The notes under the pieces were generated by a model. That model was given only the letters and a program-made list of their open reading frames with translations. It made no database searches and was not told the origin of the DNA. Shown here piece by piece: positions 51,489 through 60,344 of a stretch of 64,000 nt of DNA (positions within the stretch are counted from its first letter, which is position 1; every line of letters starts with the position of its first letter). The stretch is from SZUA-365 sp049663345 (GTDB lineage: Bacteria; Bacteroidota; Ignavibacteria; SZUA-365): contig JBATDG010000038.1 of the NCBI GenBank assembly GCA_049663345.1, positions 16,030 through 80,029 on the forward strand, given 5' to 3'. The position numbers and the translations under genes were made by a program.

Positions 51489-53035
51489 TAGCGAAGCTGC
51501 ATTTTTCCGTTGAGTACTTGTCCGCCCGTGAGCAAACGGTAATAGTAGATGCCGGAGGACAGCGCCCTTCCGGATGCGTCGCGTCCGTCCCAAGCCAATT
51601 GGCCGGCACCGGCAGCGGACTCCCCGCCCGAAAGCTTCCGCACTTCCCTGCCTAGCGCATCGTAGACGACGACCTCGACCGCAGCGCTCGATGGCGTTTC
51701 GTAGGAAATAATGGTGGACGTGGAAAATGGATTCGGCGCATTGGAGGCCTCCAGCACGGCGCTTTTCGGAGTTGCTGGTCCTATATCTGAGGTCTGCAGT
51801 TCGGCGACTCCGCTGTAATCGGCGGGGTAGCGAAGCGAACGCGCGACTTCCTTGCTGTAATTGAATTCCCACACTACAGTGCCGTCAGGCGCAACTTCCC
51901 GGAAATCTCCTTCAGTGGCCTCTGTCAGATAGGTGTTGCCGTTGGGCAGACGCTGGTTGCCGCCGAGATGCGCCGAGTAAAAACCTGTGCCGCCACTATA
52001 CGACCAGGTTGGGGCAGCAGGACCAAACGCCTGTCCGCTGGCAAGGATGAAATTTCCATCGCCATCAAGAGGCGGAGTGAGTTCAACGATCACCGATGCG
52101 CGCGCCTTGGCGGCATTGTTGAAAGCGAGAATATTTCCCGCGCCGGGCAGTCCGGCGGGAACCCAAGCAGAGCAATGCACGACGTCGAAAACCATCGATC
52201 CCGGAGCGCCGTAATTGGCGGGGTTGCCCCAGCGATAGAGGATGTCTCCCCCCTTGCCGTGTCTGCCGCCGCTGTGTCCCGCCGCTTCCGCCGTCGTCGT
52301 ACTGTGATCGATGACGTAGATTTCATTCATGAAATGAGAACTGATGACGATCAGATCCGCTTCAGGATTGTAGCTGATGCCGTTGATATGCAGCCAGTCG
52401 CCTCCGCCCGGCGGTGCAGGTGTGGCGGATTTGAGATTGATGTTGAGCAGTTCGGGATGTTCTGCGACAACCCCGTAATCGGGCTTTGCCGCATCGCGAT
52501 CCTGTACGAGGTGGTCCCAGGCATGCCATTCCCACACTATCGTGCCGCCATTGCTGCCCGAAGGCGCGACCTCGACGATGTGATCAGGCCACATGACCTG
52601 TGCGTTGAGCCGTCCTTTCGCGGCTGCTTCCGCGGCGGATTTCACTTCCCAGGCAATCAGCAGCACATGACCGTTGGGCATGGGCTCGATGTCATGATGC
52701 GCGATGTACGTTGCGCTGGAGTACTGATACGACCAGACGACATTCCCGCTCCAGTTGATCTTCTCAATGATTCCGGAACTCGCAGCGCCCCGAAGCTGTG
52801 CGTTCGCAATCGATGCCGGCCGCAGAAGTCCACCATCCGGCAACAGATACGTCGCATAGCCGCCCGGCATGCTGTGCTGCCAGGTCTTCACGGTCGCGCC
52901 CTGCATATTGATAAGGTACGTCGTGCGGCCGTTGGTGGGACTAAACAGCGTGTAGCCGTTGAAGGGCTGCTGGGCGGTAGCGGCTGCGAAGCAAATGAGG
53001 GTCAGAACAATGAATGTTATGCGACGTATCAGCAT
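51488..53035 (-). CDS. Secreted arylsulfotransferase-like propeller protein with T9SS-type sorting domain
   Basis: 515 residues. Signal peptide ends near A-A-A-T-A-Q. The body has ASST-like blades: G-N-V-V-W-S-Y-Q-Y, H-H-D-I-E-P-M-P-N-G-H, G-T-I-V-W-E-W-H-A-W-D-H and the late Q-R-L-P-N-G-N-T. The last about 85 residues form a T9SS type A domain: N-A-P-N-P-F-S-T-S-T-I-I-S-Y, then V-V-V-Y-D-A-L-G-R-E-V, then G-I-Y-Y-Y-R-L. The protein is predicted to be exported and attached to the cell surface. Whether it transfers sulfate is not clear. Confidence 0.82.
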   Translation of the reverse strand: MLIRRITFIVLTLICFAAATAQQPFNGYTLFSPTNGRTTYLINMQGATVKTWQHSMPGGYATYLLPDGGLLRPASIANAQLRGAASSGIIEKINWSGNVVWSYQYSSATYIAHHDIEPMPNGHVLLIAWEVKSAAEAAAKGRLNAQVMWPDHIVEVAPSGSNGGTIVWEWHAWDHLVQDRDAAKPDYGVVAEHPELLNINLKSATPAPPGGGDWLHINGISYNPEADLIVISSHFMNEIYVIDHSTTTAEAAGHSGGRHGKGGDILYRWGNPANYGAPGSMVFDVVHCSAWVPAGLPGAGNILAFNNAAKARASVIVELTPPLDGDGNFILASGQAFGPAAPTWSYSGGTGFYSAHLGGNQRLPNGNTYLTEATEGDFREVAPDGTVVWEFNYSKEVARSLRYPADYSGVAELQTSDIGPATPKSAVLEASNAPNPFSTSTIISYETPSSAAVEVVVYDALGREVRKLSGGESAAGAGQLAWDGRDASGRALSSGIYYYRLLTGGQVLNGKMQLR

Positions 53036-53091
53036 TCGTTACTCCGGGAAATATCATGTGTGCCAATGACATGTTCGAAAAAGCCTGGCCT

Positions 53092-53290
53092 GGGGACGGC
53101 GCGCACCAGCGCGCCACTTGCGGACGGCGCAGATGGGAAGGCCGTTGCGCCCAGTTGAACAGGCGCGCTGGGGCGCGCCATTCCCAGGGGCGCAGCACCG
53201 TGAATCTTCCGGTGGGGCGCGCCATTCCCAGGTTAAGCGCAGCACCGTGAATCTTCCGCTGGGGCGCGCCATTCCCGGGTTCAGCGCAGC
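53092..53290. repeat. Tandem duplication of the 3' end of the CotH gene
   Basis: Units of about 46 bases with GCGCAGCACCGTGAATCTTC and GGGGCGCGCCATTCCCAGG occur about three times, the last copy being the true 3' end of the CotH gene. Read on the minus strand each unit encodes G-R-F-T-V-L-R again. The left end adds a GGCGCGCACCAGCGCGCC palindrome, also found near 9550. Confidence 0.75.
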
Positions 53291-54837
53291 ACCGTAAATC
53301 TGCCGGTGGCGCGCGTGACGAGGCCGGATTTGCCCTGCACCAGCAGCCGATAGAAATGCATTCCCGGGACGAGATCGCCGGCGAGGATTTCTGTCGAGTG
53401 CAGTCCGGGGACCCGCTCACCGAGCGCAAGTCGGCGCTGTTCGCGTCCGAGAGCGTCGTACATCACCAGCGTGACATCGCCGGTTTCGCGCAGCTCGAAA
53501 GCAATATTCGTGCTGCTGGATACCGGGTTCGGGTAATTCCACAGGGCTGCGACGGGACCTTCAGGAAGCTCTCCGACCGCAAGGCTGTGATAACCGGCGA
53601 GCTGTGTGCGCAGATTCTGATTGCGCAGGTCGGAGAAACGGGTCAGTCCGGGGACCGGCATGTTCGGGCCCACCATCACGTCGGTGTTCATGTTGTCGAG
53701 GAACTGCTGATAGGTGTACAGCTTGTTTTTATCGGCCTGCACCCACGGATCGAGGAACGGCTTCCATCGCGCGATCTGTGCGCGGATGCTGTCTTCATGC
53801 GCGGGACCATCGATCAGACTTTGAATCGCCAGAAGATACCGAGCCCGCAGCACATCGTCGCCGACAACGCGGCGGTTGAGCGGACGCCGCGCAAGATTGT
53901 TGATCGTGAGAACGTCCTGAGTGAACACATTCCAGTTATTGCTGTAGGACCCGAAGCCCTCGTTGATATCCCATGGAATAAAGGTAAACTGTCCGGTATT
54001 CCCGTCATCATACACGTAGAAATTGCGTCCCGAGCCGGTATAGCTGTCGAAATTCGACATGACCATGTTGAATGCCAGCAGCTGTATCGCGCTTTCGAAT
54101 TCAATCCATGCACCGACCTGATCCCGGAAATTCGCATCCGGAACGCTGCTGAGCAGATTCAGCATCTGGATAAAGCGCGACCAGTCATCGGTTTTCTCAT
54201 TCGTCTTCAGTTCGTATTCCGCCCTGTAGCTGTCGGTAGCACTCCCCTTGTATTCCAGCGAAGCGCCGTTGTCGGCGGCTTTGTAGAGGTTGAAGCTGTT
54301 GTCGGCGAAATGCCGGGCGAGAAATTTCTTATCCACCTGCTCGACCATCGTGTACAGCCCAAGCAACACGCCATTGACCTTGATGGCTGCGAATGCAGTG
54401 CGCGGAGTCGCCATGCGCGTGGCGATCATGTCGTAGCAGATTTTCTCGCGCAGGAAGGTGGGGTCCTTCGTGGCATTGCTGAAATTCAGCGTCTCCACAT
54501 CAAAGCATTCCTGCTTGCTGCGGTATTCATCGAAGGCGAATTTCAGCGGCTTCTTCGGCGTGTTTCGCGACATGTTGTAGGAGGAATTTCCCTTGTAGCG
54601 CACGCCCACGCTGTCGAAAACAAGTCCTGCATATTCGATGCGCGCCGGAATATATTCCTCGCCGTTCTCATACCAGTACTTGAGCGAGTCTTCCCAGTTC
54701 GGATAGTAAAACGTGATGTTGAATTCATGCACGTAGCTGTCGTCGAAGAGCACAGCGGTGGAATCGGCCAGCTGAGCGTGCAGCGTATTCGTGCCTGCAA
54801 GCAGAGCCAGTGCGAGAAGGATGGCTTTCATGGTCAT
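53281..54837 (-). CDS. CotH-kinase-family secreted protein with T9SS-type sorting domain
   Basis: About 518 residues. Signal peptide M-T-M-K-A-I-L-L-A-L-A-L-L-A-G to H-A-Q. CotH motifs: V-G-V-R-Y-K-G-N-S-S, K-K-P-L-K-F-A-F-D, L-N-F-S-N-A, L-R-E-K-I-C-Y-D, G-L-Y-T-M-V-E-Q-V-D and the kinase-like F-I-P-W-D-I-N-E-G-F. CotH proteins are atypical secreted protein kinases. The C-terminus W-N-Y-P-N-P-V-S-S-S-T-N and M-Y-D-A-L-G-R-E-Q is a T9SS type A domain. It heads the CotH, arylsulfotransferase, HlyD, VTC and DUF4956 series. Confidence 0.88.
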   Translation of the reverse strand: MTMKAILLALALLAGTNTLHAQLADSTAVLFDDSYVHEFNITFYYPNWEDSLKYWYENGEEYIPARIEYAGLVFDSVGVRYKGNSSYNMSRNTPKKPLKFAFDEYRSKQECFDVETLNFSNATKDPTFLREKICYDMIATRMATPRTAFAAIKVNGVLLGLYTMVEQVDKKFLARHFADNSFNLYKAADNGASLEYKGSATDSYRAEYELKTNEKTDDWSRFIQMLNLLSSVPDANFRDQVGAWIEFESAIQLLAFNMVMSNFDSYTGSGRNFYVYDDGNTGQFTFIPWDINEGFGSYSNNWNVFTQDVLTINNLARRPLNRRVVGDDVLRARYLLAIQSLIDGPAHEDSIRAQIARWKPFLDPWVQADKNKLYTYQQFLDNMNTDVMVGPNMPVPGLTRFSDLRNQNLRTQLAGYHSLAVGELPEGPVAALWNYPNPVSSSTNIAFELRETGDVTLVMYDALGREQRRLALGERVPGLHSTEILAGDLVPGMHFYRLLVQGKSGLVTRATGRFTVLR

Positions 54838-54914
54838 TGCTTTCAATTGATGTTGCGCCTTGCGGTGTGGACTCTAATCGTGGGAAGCTGCTGAAATGTC
54901 CGGCGTGTTCTCTC

Positions 54915-54988
54915 GCCGTGCGAACTTTACTGAGCTGCGTGAACTTTACTGAGCCGTGCGGATTTCCTGAGCCGTGCGTACTGCCCGG
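54915..54988. repeat. Tandem repeat at the 3' end of the SUMF1 gene
   Basis: About four units of 18-19 bases, GCCGTGCGAACTTTACTGA and variants, running from 31 bases downstream of the stop codon into the last codons. It encodes the repeated I-R-T-A-Q end of the protein. Confidence 0.65.
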
Positions 54989-55929
54989 AATCCGATGAAA
55001 TAATAAAGATAATCCGGTGTGCTGAATTCGCGGTTCGATACGCGCAGGTGCCTTGCTTCGTTGCCCCAGCTGCCGCCGCGCATCGTATGCCAGTCGCCGG
55101 TGGCCGGGCCTTCAGGATCCGCCGCAGGACTGACAGGATAATAGACGGCATCGTACCAGTCGTGACACCATTCCCATGCATTGCCGATCATGTCGTAGAG
55201 ACCGTAGCTGTTGGATTTGCGCGAGGCTGCGGGCGAAAAACCGAAGTTGCCGCTGTCGGAACCGAAATTCCAGGCATTCCCTGCCCACACTGCGTACTCG
55301 TTCACCTCGGTGCTGTCATCAGCGCTGGCGGGATATCCCGAAGCATTTTTTTTCCAATAGAAATCGGAGGTCACTCCGCCGCGAGCCGCGTACTCCCATT
55401 CCGCTTCCGTTGGGAGTCGATAGCCGCTATTCGAAAGATCGGCCGTCACGCCTTCAAGCGCGCAGCCGTTGCCCGGCGTACCGAGAATATTCGTGTAGGT
55501 GTAAACCTGATCAAGCCCTTCCGCCTTGCTGCGTGCGTTGCAGTACAGCACCGCATCGCCCCACTCGACGAGATATGCAGGGATGCGGGAAGCGCGGCCG
55601 TATGGCTCGCCCCAGTCCGGCGTCGAGTACGCAGGGAATTCCGCACGCAGAATGCGCTCGTACTCGGATTGCGTGACCTCGGTGCTGTCCATCCAGAAGC
55701 TGCGGGAGAAACTCACGGCATGCACCGGCTGTTCATCGGCATTCCCAGAGGCGGAGCCCATCTGAAAGGACTTCCCCTTCGCCTCGACGAGCACCATGCC
55801 GCCGCTTCGCTGAATAGTCGGCGTTTGAATGCCCGGGTCGTTGCCGTTGTCGTCGTTGGAACTACAAGCTGCGAGTGCGGCCGCGCAGAAAACTGCGAAG
55901 ATTGCCAGGGTACGGAATTGTGAGTGCAT
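54946..55929 (-). CDS. Formylglycine-generating-enzyme-like (SUMF1) lipoprotein
   Basis: 327 residues. Lipobox L-A-A-C near residue 20. SUMF1 fold: V-E-A-K-G-K-S-F-Q-M-G-S, S-F-W-M-D-S-T-E-V-T-Q-S-E-Y, V-E-W-G-D-A-V-L-Y-C-N-A, Y-R-L-P-T-E-A-E-W-E-Y-A-A-R-G-G, G-N-A-W-E-W-C-H-D-W-Y and R-G-G-S-W-G-N. The paired active-site cysteines of true FGE are not obvious, so it is probably a non-enzymatic or divergent member, as often found among Bacteroidota lipoproteins. Confidence 0.85.
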   Translation of the reverse strand: MHSQFRTLAIFAVFCAAALAACSSNDDNGNDPGIQTPTIQRSGGMVLVEAKGKSFQMGSASGNADEQPVHAVSFSRSFWMDSTEVTQSEYERILRAEFPAYSTPDWGEPYGRASRIPAYLVEWGDAVLYCNARSKAEGLDQVYTYTNILGTPGNGCALEGVTADLSNSGYRLPTEAEWEYAARGGVTSDFYWKKNASGYPASADDSTEVNEYAVWAGNAWNFGSDSGNFGFSPAASRKSNSYGLYDMIGNAWEWCHDWYDAVYYPVSPAADPEGPATGDWHTMRGGSWGNEARHLRVSNREFSTPDYLYYFIGFRAVRTAQEIRTAQ

Positions 55930-56308
55930 TGATGGAATCCTCGATCAATGGATCAGAAAATTATTCAGCGATGTGATCAGTAGGCCCGAAGCCGGAGAAT
56001 TCCGGCATGTGGAGTTTGACAATTGGAAATCAAAAAGGTTTCAACAACATCGCTATAACACCCCGAAAATCCGAAAATCATCCCCATGAATATCCACGCA
56101 CTTGTCCGAGGCGATGGTGCGCAGTTTGTGTGGCGTGCGCGGTTGTTGGCGACCGGGTCCGTTTCGCCAATGGGTCCGAGCCGTTGGCTCGGCCTTACGG
56201 CAATGTATCGAGTTAAGTCCCTGGGTTGTGCGTACGAGCCGATGGCTCGCACGCTTGCGAAATGCATCAATCCGCATTCACGTCCTCTCGTCCTAACGTC
56301 CTAACGCC
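55930..56308. other. Intergenic region, 379 bases, with a copy of a dispersed repeat
   Basis: No gene. The part 56105-56310 is the reverse-complement relative of 63135-63460: it has GGGTCCGAGCCGTTGGCTCGG, then CGTACGAGCCGATGGCTCGC, and ends in CGTCCTAACGTCCTAACG. Confidence 0.7.
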
Positions 56309-57769
56309 CTATAGCCTTACGTCCGGACATCCGTCATCATCCTGATAGCCATTCCGGTTTTCAGGGAGGCGAGGACATTTATCCGCCTTGTCGTTGAAGC
56401 CGTCGCCGTCGGTGTCGGCTTTGAGCGGGTCCGTTCCGGTGATGCGAAGTTCTTCGTAATCGGTCAGTCCGTCGCCGTCGGTGTCGGGATTGAAGGGATC
56501 TGTGCCTTCGATCGAGTGCTCCTCAAAATCGTTCAGACCGTCTTTGTCGCTGTCGGCGGAAATGGCTTCGGTTTTGTCGGTGAACACTTCGTCATAGTCG
56601 CTGATGCCATCGCCGTCGCTGTCAGGCAGCAGCGGATCGGTTCCGTATTTGAGGTATTCATCGCCGTCGCTGAGTCCGTCCCCGTCCGTATCTACGCGAT
56701 TCGGATTGCTCCCGAGCTGCTGTTCCCGGCCATCCGGAAGATTATCGCCGTCGCTGTCGGTGATGAGCGCATTGGTGTTGAGACGCTGGATTTCTTCTGC
56801 GTCGCTAAGTCCGTCCCCATCGGTATCAAGCGTGTCGGCACGCGTGTGATATTTCACGCTTTCTTCATAATCCGACAAACCGTCGCCGTCGGAATCCATC
56901 ATACGCGGATCCGAATGCAGGTTCGTCACTTCATGCCAATCGGTGAGAAGATCTCCATCGGTATCAGCATCGTAAGGATTGGTCCCGAGGTCCTCTTCCG
57001 CATCGTTCGTGAGTCCATCGCTGTCGATATCATTGTCCGGGAAGAGGAACACTTTGATGCCGGCGGTGAGGGAAAAATAGAGATCGTCAGCGGTCTCGGC
57101 AGCATTGGGATTTCGTCCGACGCCAGATTCCTCTGCAAACGTGTCGCGCACATAATCCGACGCGAAAGCTTCGAGTCCCCCTGTTTGGGTGAGATTCGCT
57201 CGAACTTCTACATTGAATGCGAGCTGTCGGCCGAGAAGGAAGTCGATGCCGAGTCCACCTGGAAACACCCAGGTCTCCTGTTCAGGACTGGCAGGATAGT
57301 ATCGCGTGACCCGGCTAGAGTAATCCTCAGGAGTGTACCAGAGTTTACCTGCCCCACCGCAGAGATACGGGTTAATGTATTCACCGGGAAGCAGATCCAG
57401 AATCATGAGCACCGAGAATGTGGCGAAGGATGTGCTGCGCGGAACTCCGTTGAATGCGGGGTCGGTGCCGAACTGAATCTCGTACGAGGTTCGTGTATTC
57501 CGGCGCCACCTGCGATTGTAATTCATGGTGCCGGTCTCTCCGTGCAGACCGAGGCGAAGATAACGCGCGAGCGTGAACGTGGCGCGCGCCCAGTAGATTT
57601 CACCGACCGATTGATCTGTGAATTCACCATTGTACTTCGAAAGACCCATTCCACCCGAGACAGTCAGACGGCCGTCAGGATATCGCGGACGACCGGCGTA
57701 CGGCACGTCCTGTGCCGACATCGTGGCAGCAGTGAGCCCTATCAGCGCAATTGTCAATAGCCATTTCAT
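56309..57769 (-). CDS. Outer-membrane beta-barrel protein with TSP3 repeats
   Basis: 486 residues from M-K-W-L-L. Signal peptide, then a beta-rich barrel-like domain (about 25-240), then about nine thrombospondin type 3 calcium-binding repeats of the form D-x-D-x-D-G-x-x-D-x-x-E, ending Y-Q-D-D-D-G-C-P-D. It resembles the neighbour at 57814 but lacks the C-terminal OmpA domain. TSP3 repeats bind Ca2+ and stiffen surface stalks. Confidence 0.82.
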   Translation of the reverse strand: MKWLLTIALIGLTAATMSAQDVPYAGRPRYPDGRLTVSGGMGLSKYNGEFTDQSVGEIYWARATFTLARYLRLGLHGETGTMNYNRRWRRNTRTSYEIQFGTDPAFNGVPRSTSFATFSVLMILDLLPGEYINPYLCGGAGKLWYTPEDYSSRVTRYYPASPEQETWVFPGGLGIDFLLGRQLAFNVEVRANLTQTGGLEAFASDYVRDTFAEESGVGRNPNAAETADDLYFSLTAGIKVFLFPDNDIDSDGLTNDAEEDLGTNPYDADTDGDLLTDWHEVTNLHSDPRMMDSDGDGLSDYEESVKYHTRADTLDTDGDGLSDAEEIQRLNTNALITDSDGDNLPDGREQQLGSNPNRVDTDGDGLSDGDEYLKYGTDPLLPDSDGDGISDYDEVFTDKTEAISADSDKDGLNDFEEHSIEGTDPFNPDTDGDGLTDYEELRITGTDPLKADTDGDGFNDKADKCPRLPENRNGYQDDDGCPDVRL

Positions 57770-57813
57770 AAGCGCCAACCGGGTCCGATATGTGTATCTG
57801 AAACTCTCATAAG

Positions 57814-60144
57814 CTACCGCACCCGCTCACCGAGTCGAACGACGTAAATTTCTACTCGTCTGTTTACAGCCCTGCCAATCTCATCGGAGTTTTGCATCAG
57901 GGGCCGTGTCTCGCCGAAGCCCTTGGCCTGAATGCGCGAAGGCGAAATGCCGGCCTTCACGAAAAAGTTCTTCACAGCCAGAGCGCGGCGCATGGACAGA
58001 TTTTCGTTGTATGCAGTCGTTCCTTCTGCGTCCGTGTGTCCGCGGATCTCAACGATCATCTGCGGATAAGCCTTGAAGACCGACAGTTTCTCGAGGAGTT
58101 CAGCAGCGTATTCGCTGCGGAGCAGGTCCATATCGTAGTCAAAATGCACATCGGTGAGTACGAAGGTTTTGTCTTCGCTGATATTTTCAAGATTGAATTC
58201 GGGGAGTGGACTGATCGTATTTTCGGCTTCGAAATCAAATGAAATCATGCGCCGTGCTGTATCGATGCTCGAACGAATGGGCATGATGTGCTGGACTGCC
58301 CGAGGAATATATCCGGAGAATCTCGCGAGCAGTGGCTGTTCTTCCGCTCCGATAAGCGAGTCGCGCTGAATCCGCCATAAATTCCCTTCACCCGCGCTGA
58401 CGCCATGGCCGTGAGAATGTCCTCCGCCTGCCGGACCCGAGTAGCCGGTGTTTCCGTATCCGCCCTGATCATCGCCTGCACCTACGCCTGTTCCGCGTCC
58501 GTCGCGGCCAGTGACATCGCCGGTTCCTACGCCTGTTCCGCGTCCGTCACGGCCGGAGCCGTCGCCGGTTCCTACGCCTGTTCCGCGTCCATCGCGGCCA
58601 GTGCCGTCGCCGGTTCCTACGCCCATTCCTCGTCCGTCGCGGCCGGGGGTGCCGTTCGACGCTAGCGGCGCATCGAGGCCAATGCCGTCCGGACAGCCAT
58701 CGGTATCATCAATGCCATTGTAGGTTTCCGGGATGAGCGGACATTGATCCACGCCATCCCAGATGCCATCGCTGTCGGTGTCGCGATCGAGAGGGTTCGT
58801 GCGGGTCTCTGCGATTTCTACATCATCGCGCAAACCATCACCATCGGTATCGGCCCTGTTCGGGTTTGTGCGGTGGAAGGCAACTTCCTCGTAATCGTTG
58901 AGATCATCGCCGTCGGAATCGCCCTGGAGTGGATTTGTACGGTACGTAGCTACTTCGTTGTAGTCAAAAATTCCATCGCCATCCGAATCCGCTTTCAATG
59001 GGTTCGTGCCGTGGACGCGAACTTCCACGTAATCGGTCAGCCCATCATAATCTGTGTCGACAAGTGTGGGATCGGTGCTGAGGTCCACTTCCTCGCGATC
59101 ATTCAATCCATCGCTGTCGGTGTCGAAGAGCAGCGGGTTCGTTCCGAGGCGATAGATTTCTTCGAAATCTGAGAGCCCGTCCTGATCGGTATCCGACAGT
59201 GAAGGACGCGAGCGAAAGACCGTCACTTCATAGTAATCGCCAAGACGATCTCCATCGGTATCCCATTTCAGCGGGTGCGCCTTGAACTGCTCGGTCTCCT
59301 CAAAATCGGAAAGGCCGTCACCATCGGAATCCGGCTCATAGACATCGCTGCCGAGTCCTTCCTCTGAGCGGTTGGGAAGCAAATCGCCATCGTAATCATC
59401 ATTACGAAACAGGTAGACGCGGAGTCCGAGAGTCGCGGTGAGCAGGTTGTCATTTGCTGACTCCGGCTGATACGGCCGGGAACCGCCGCTCTTTATATAA
59501 TCGATTGTGAGGAGTTTTTCATCGTAGGCGTCAAGATCGCCTTTAAAAATCAGATTGTAGCGAAGTTCGGCGCTGGCTGCGATCGAAGGTGTGAAAAAGA
59601 CGTCAAGTCCCACGCCAAAAGGAACGGATATAGCTCCGGGCATGTCGGCCTTGGGACGTGTATGCACCTGATCGCCGCCATGATCCTCCGCGCTGTACAC
59701 CGTTACTCCCGCTCCGATCAGCAGCGAGAGATCAAAAATAGAGAGCTGCAGCGGACGATACTGCATCAGCAGATGGAAGTTGCTGAATTCCGTTTCCCGT
59801 GTACCTTCTTCCGCACCAAACTGGAAATCGTACAGCACCGGATCGACAGAAGCCCGGGCGCGCGTGTACGAGAATTTGCCGTATTCCACTCCGATACCCA
59901 CAGAAAGGAAGGTACGAACGGAGTACATGCCGCTGAGTGAAAGCTGCCGGGAGTCGCTGAGGGCGGGAAAGTCGCCGAAATACTGATTCATTCCGCCTGC
60001 AAAGCGAAAAGCAAGCAGCCCCTGAGAGTATCGTGTACGGTACTCGTCATCGAGCATGCCGACATCCTGCTGTCCCCGAAGCGGAATTGAGGCGGCGATC
60101 GATAATACCAGGAAAAGAAAAACTGTGCGAAAAATTCTATTCAT
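57814..60144 (-). CDS. OmpA-family outer-membrane protein with TSP3 repeats
   Basis: 776 residues from M-N-R-I-F-R-T. Signal peptide, barrel-like domain (about 35-250), about eleven TSP3 repeats, a glycine-rich low-complexity stretch with four copies of G-T-G-V-G-T-G-D-G-x-G-R-D-G-R, and a C-terminal OmpA domain. The OmpA domain reads F-D-Y-D-M-D-L-L-R, then V-E-I-R-G-H-T-D-A-E-G-T, then N-L-S-M-R-R-A-L-A-V, then N-R-R-V-E-I. The OmpA domain should hold peptidoglycan, linking the outer membrane to the cell wall. It is the first gene of a related pair. Confidence 0.88.
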   Translation of the reverse strand: MNRIFRTVFLFLVLSIAASIPLRGQQDVGMLDDEYRTRYSQGLLAFRFAGGMNQYFGDFPALSDSRQLSLSGMYSVRTFLSVGIGVEYGKFSYTRARASVDPVLYDFQFGAEEGTRETEFSNFHLLMQYRPLQLSIFDLSLLIGAGVTVYSAEDHGGDQVHTRPKADMPGAISVPFGVGLDVFFTPSIAASAELRYNLIFKGDLDAYDEKLLTIDYIKSGGSRPYQPESANDNLLTATLGLRVYLFRNDDYDGDLLPNRSEEGLGSDVYEPDSDGDGLSDFEETEQFKAHPLKWDTDGDRLGDYYEVTVFRSRPSLSDTDQDGLSDFEEIYRLGTNPLLFDTDSDGLNDREEVDLSTDPTLVDTDYDGLTDYVEVRVHGTNPLKADSDGDGIFDYNEVATYRTNPLQGDSDGDDLNDYEEVAFHRTNPNRADTDGDGLRDDVEIAETRTNPLDRDTDSDGIWDGVDQCPLIPETYNGIDDTDGCPDGIGLDAPLASNGTPGRDGRGMGVGTGDGTGRDGRGTGVGTGDGSGRDGRGTGVGTGDVTGRDGRGTGVGAGDDQGGYGNTGYSGPAGGGHSHGHGVSAGEGNLWRIQRDSLIGAEEQPLLARFSGYIPRAVQHIMPIRSSIDTARRMISFDFEAENTISPLPEFNLENISEDKTFVLTDVHFDYDMDLLRSEYAAELLEKLSVFKAYPQMIVEIRGHTDAEGTTAYNENLSMRRALAVKNFFVKAGISPSRIQAKGFGETRPLMQNSDEIGRAVNRRVEIYVVRLGERVR
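58481..58660. repeat. 45-base tandem repeat in the OmpA/TSP3 gene
   Basis: Four units of exactly 45 bases starting CCTACGCCTGTTCCGCGTCC at 58481, 58526, 58571 and 58616 (the last one more diverged). It encodes the 15-residue glycine-rich repeat between the TSP3 and OmpA parts. Confidence 0.85.
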
Positions 60145-60344
60145 GCAGGTCCGAAGCATCCATACGCGGCATAGCCTCACGCTCGGGATAACTCGTTCGA
60201 ATAACTGAAACGGTATATCCCGAAAATTACTGCTTCCCGATGAAAAAACCTATATGGATTTTGTTGCGCACCCGGCAGCGGAATTCCGGAGGCCGGAGCA
60301 GCGTGGAGCCCGCTAAGCGGAGCGGGTCCCGGACACAGGAAAAC

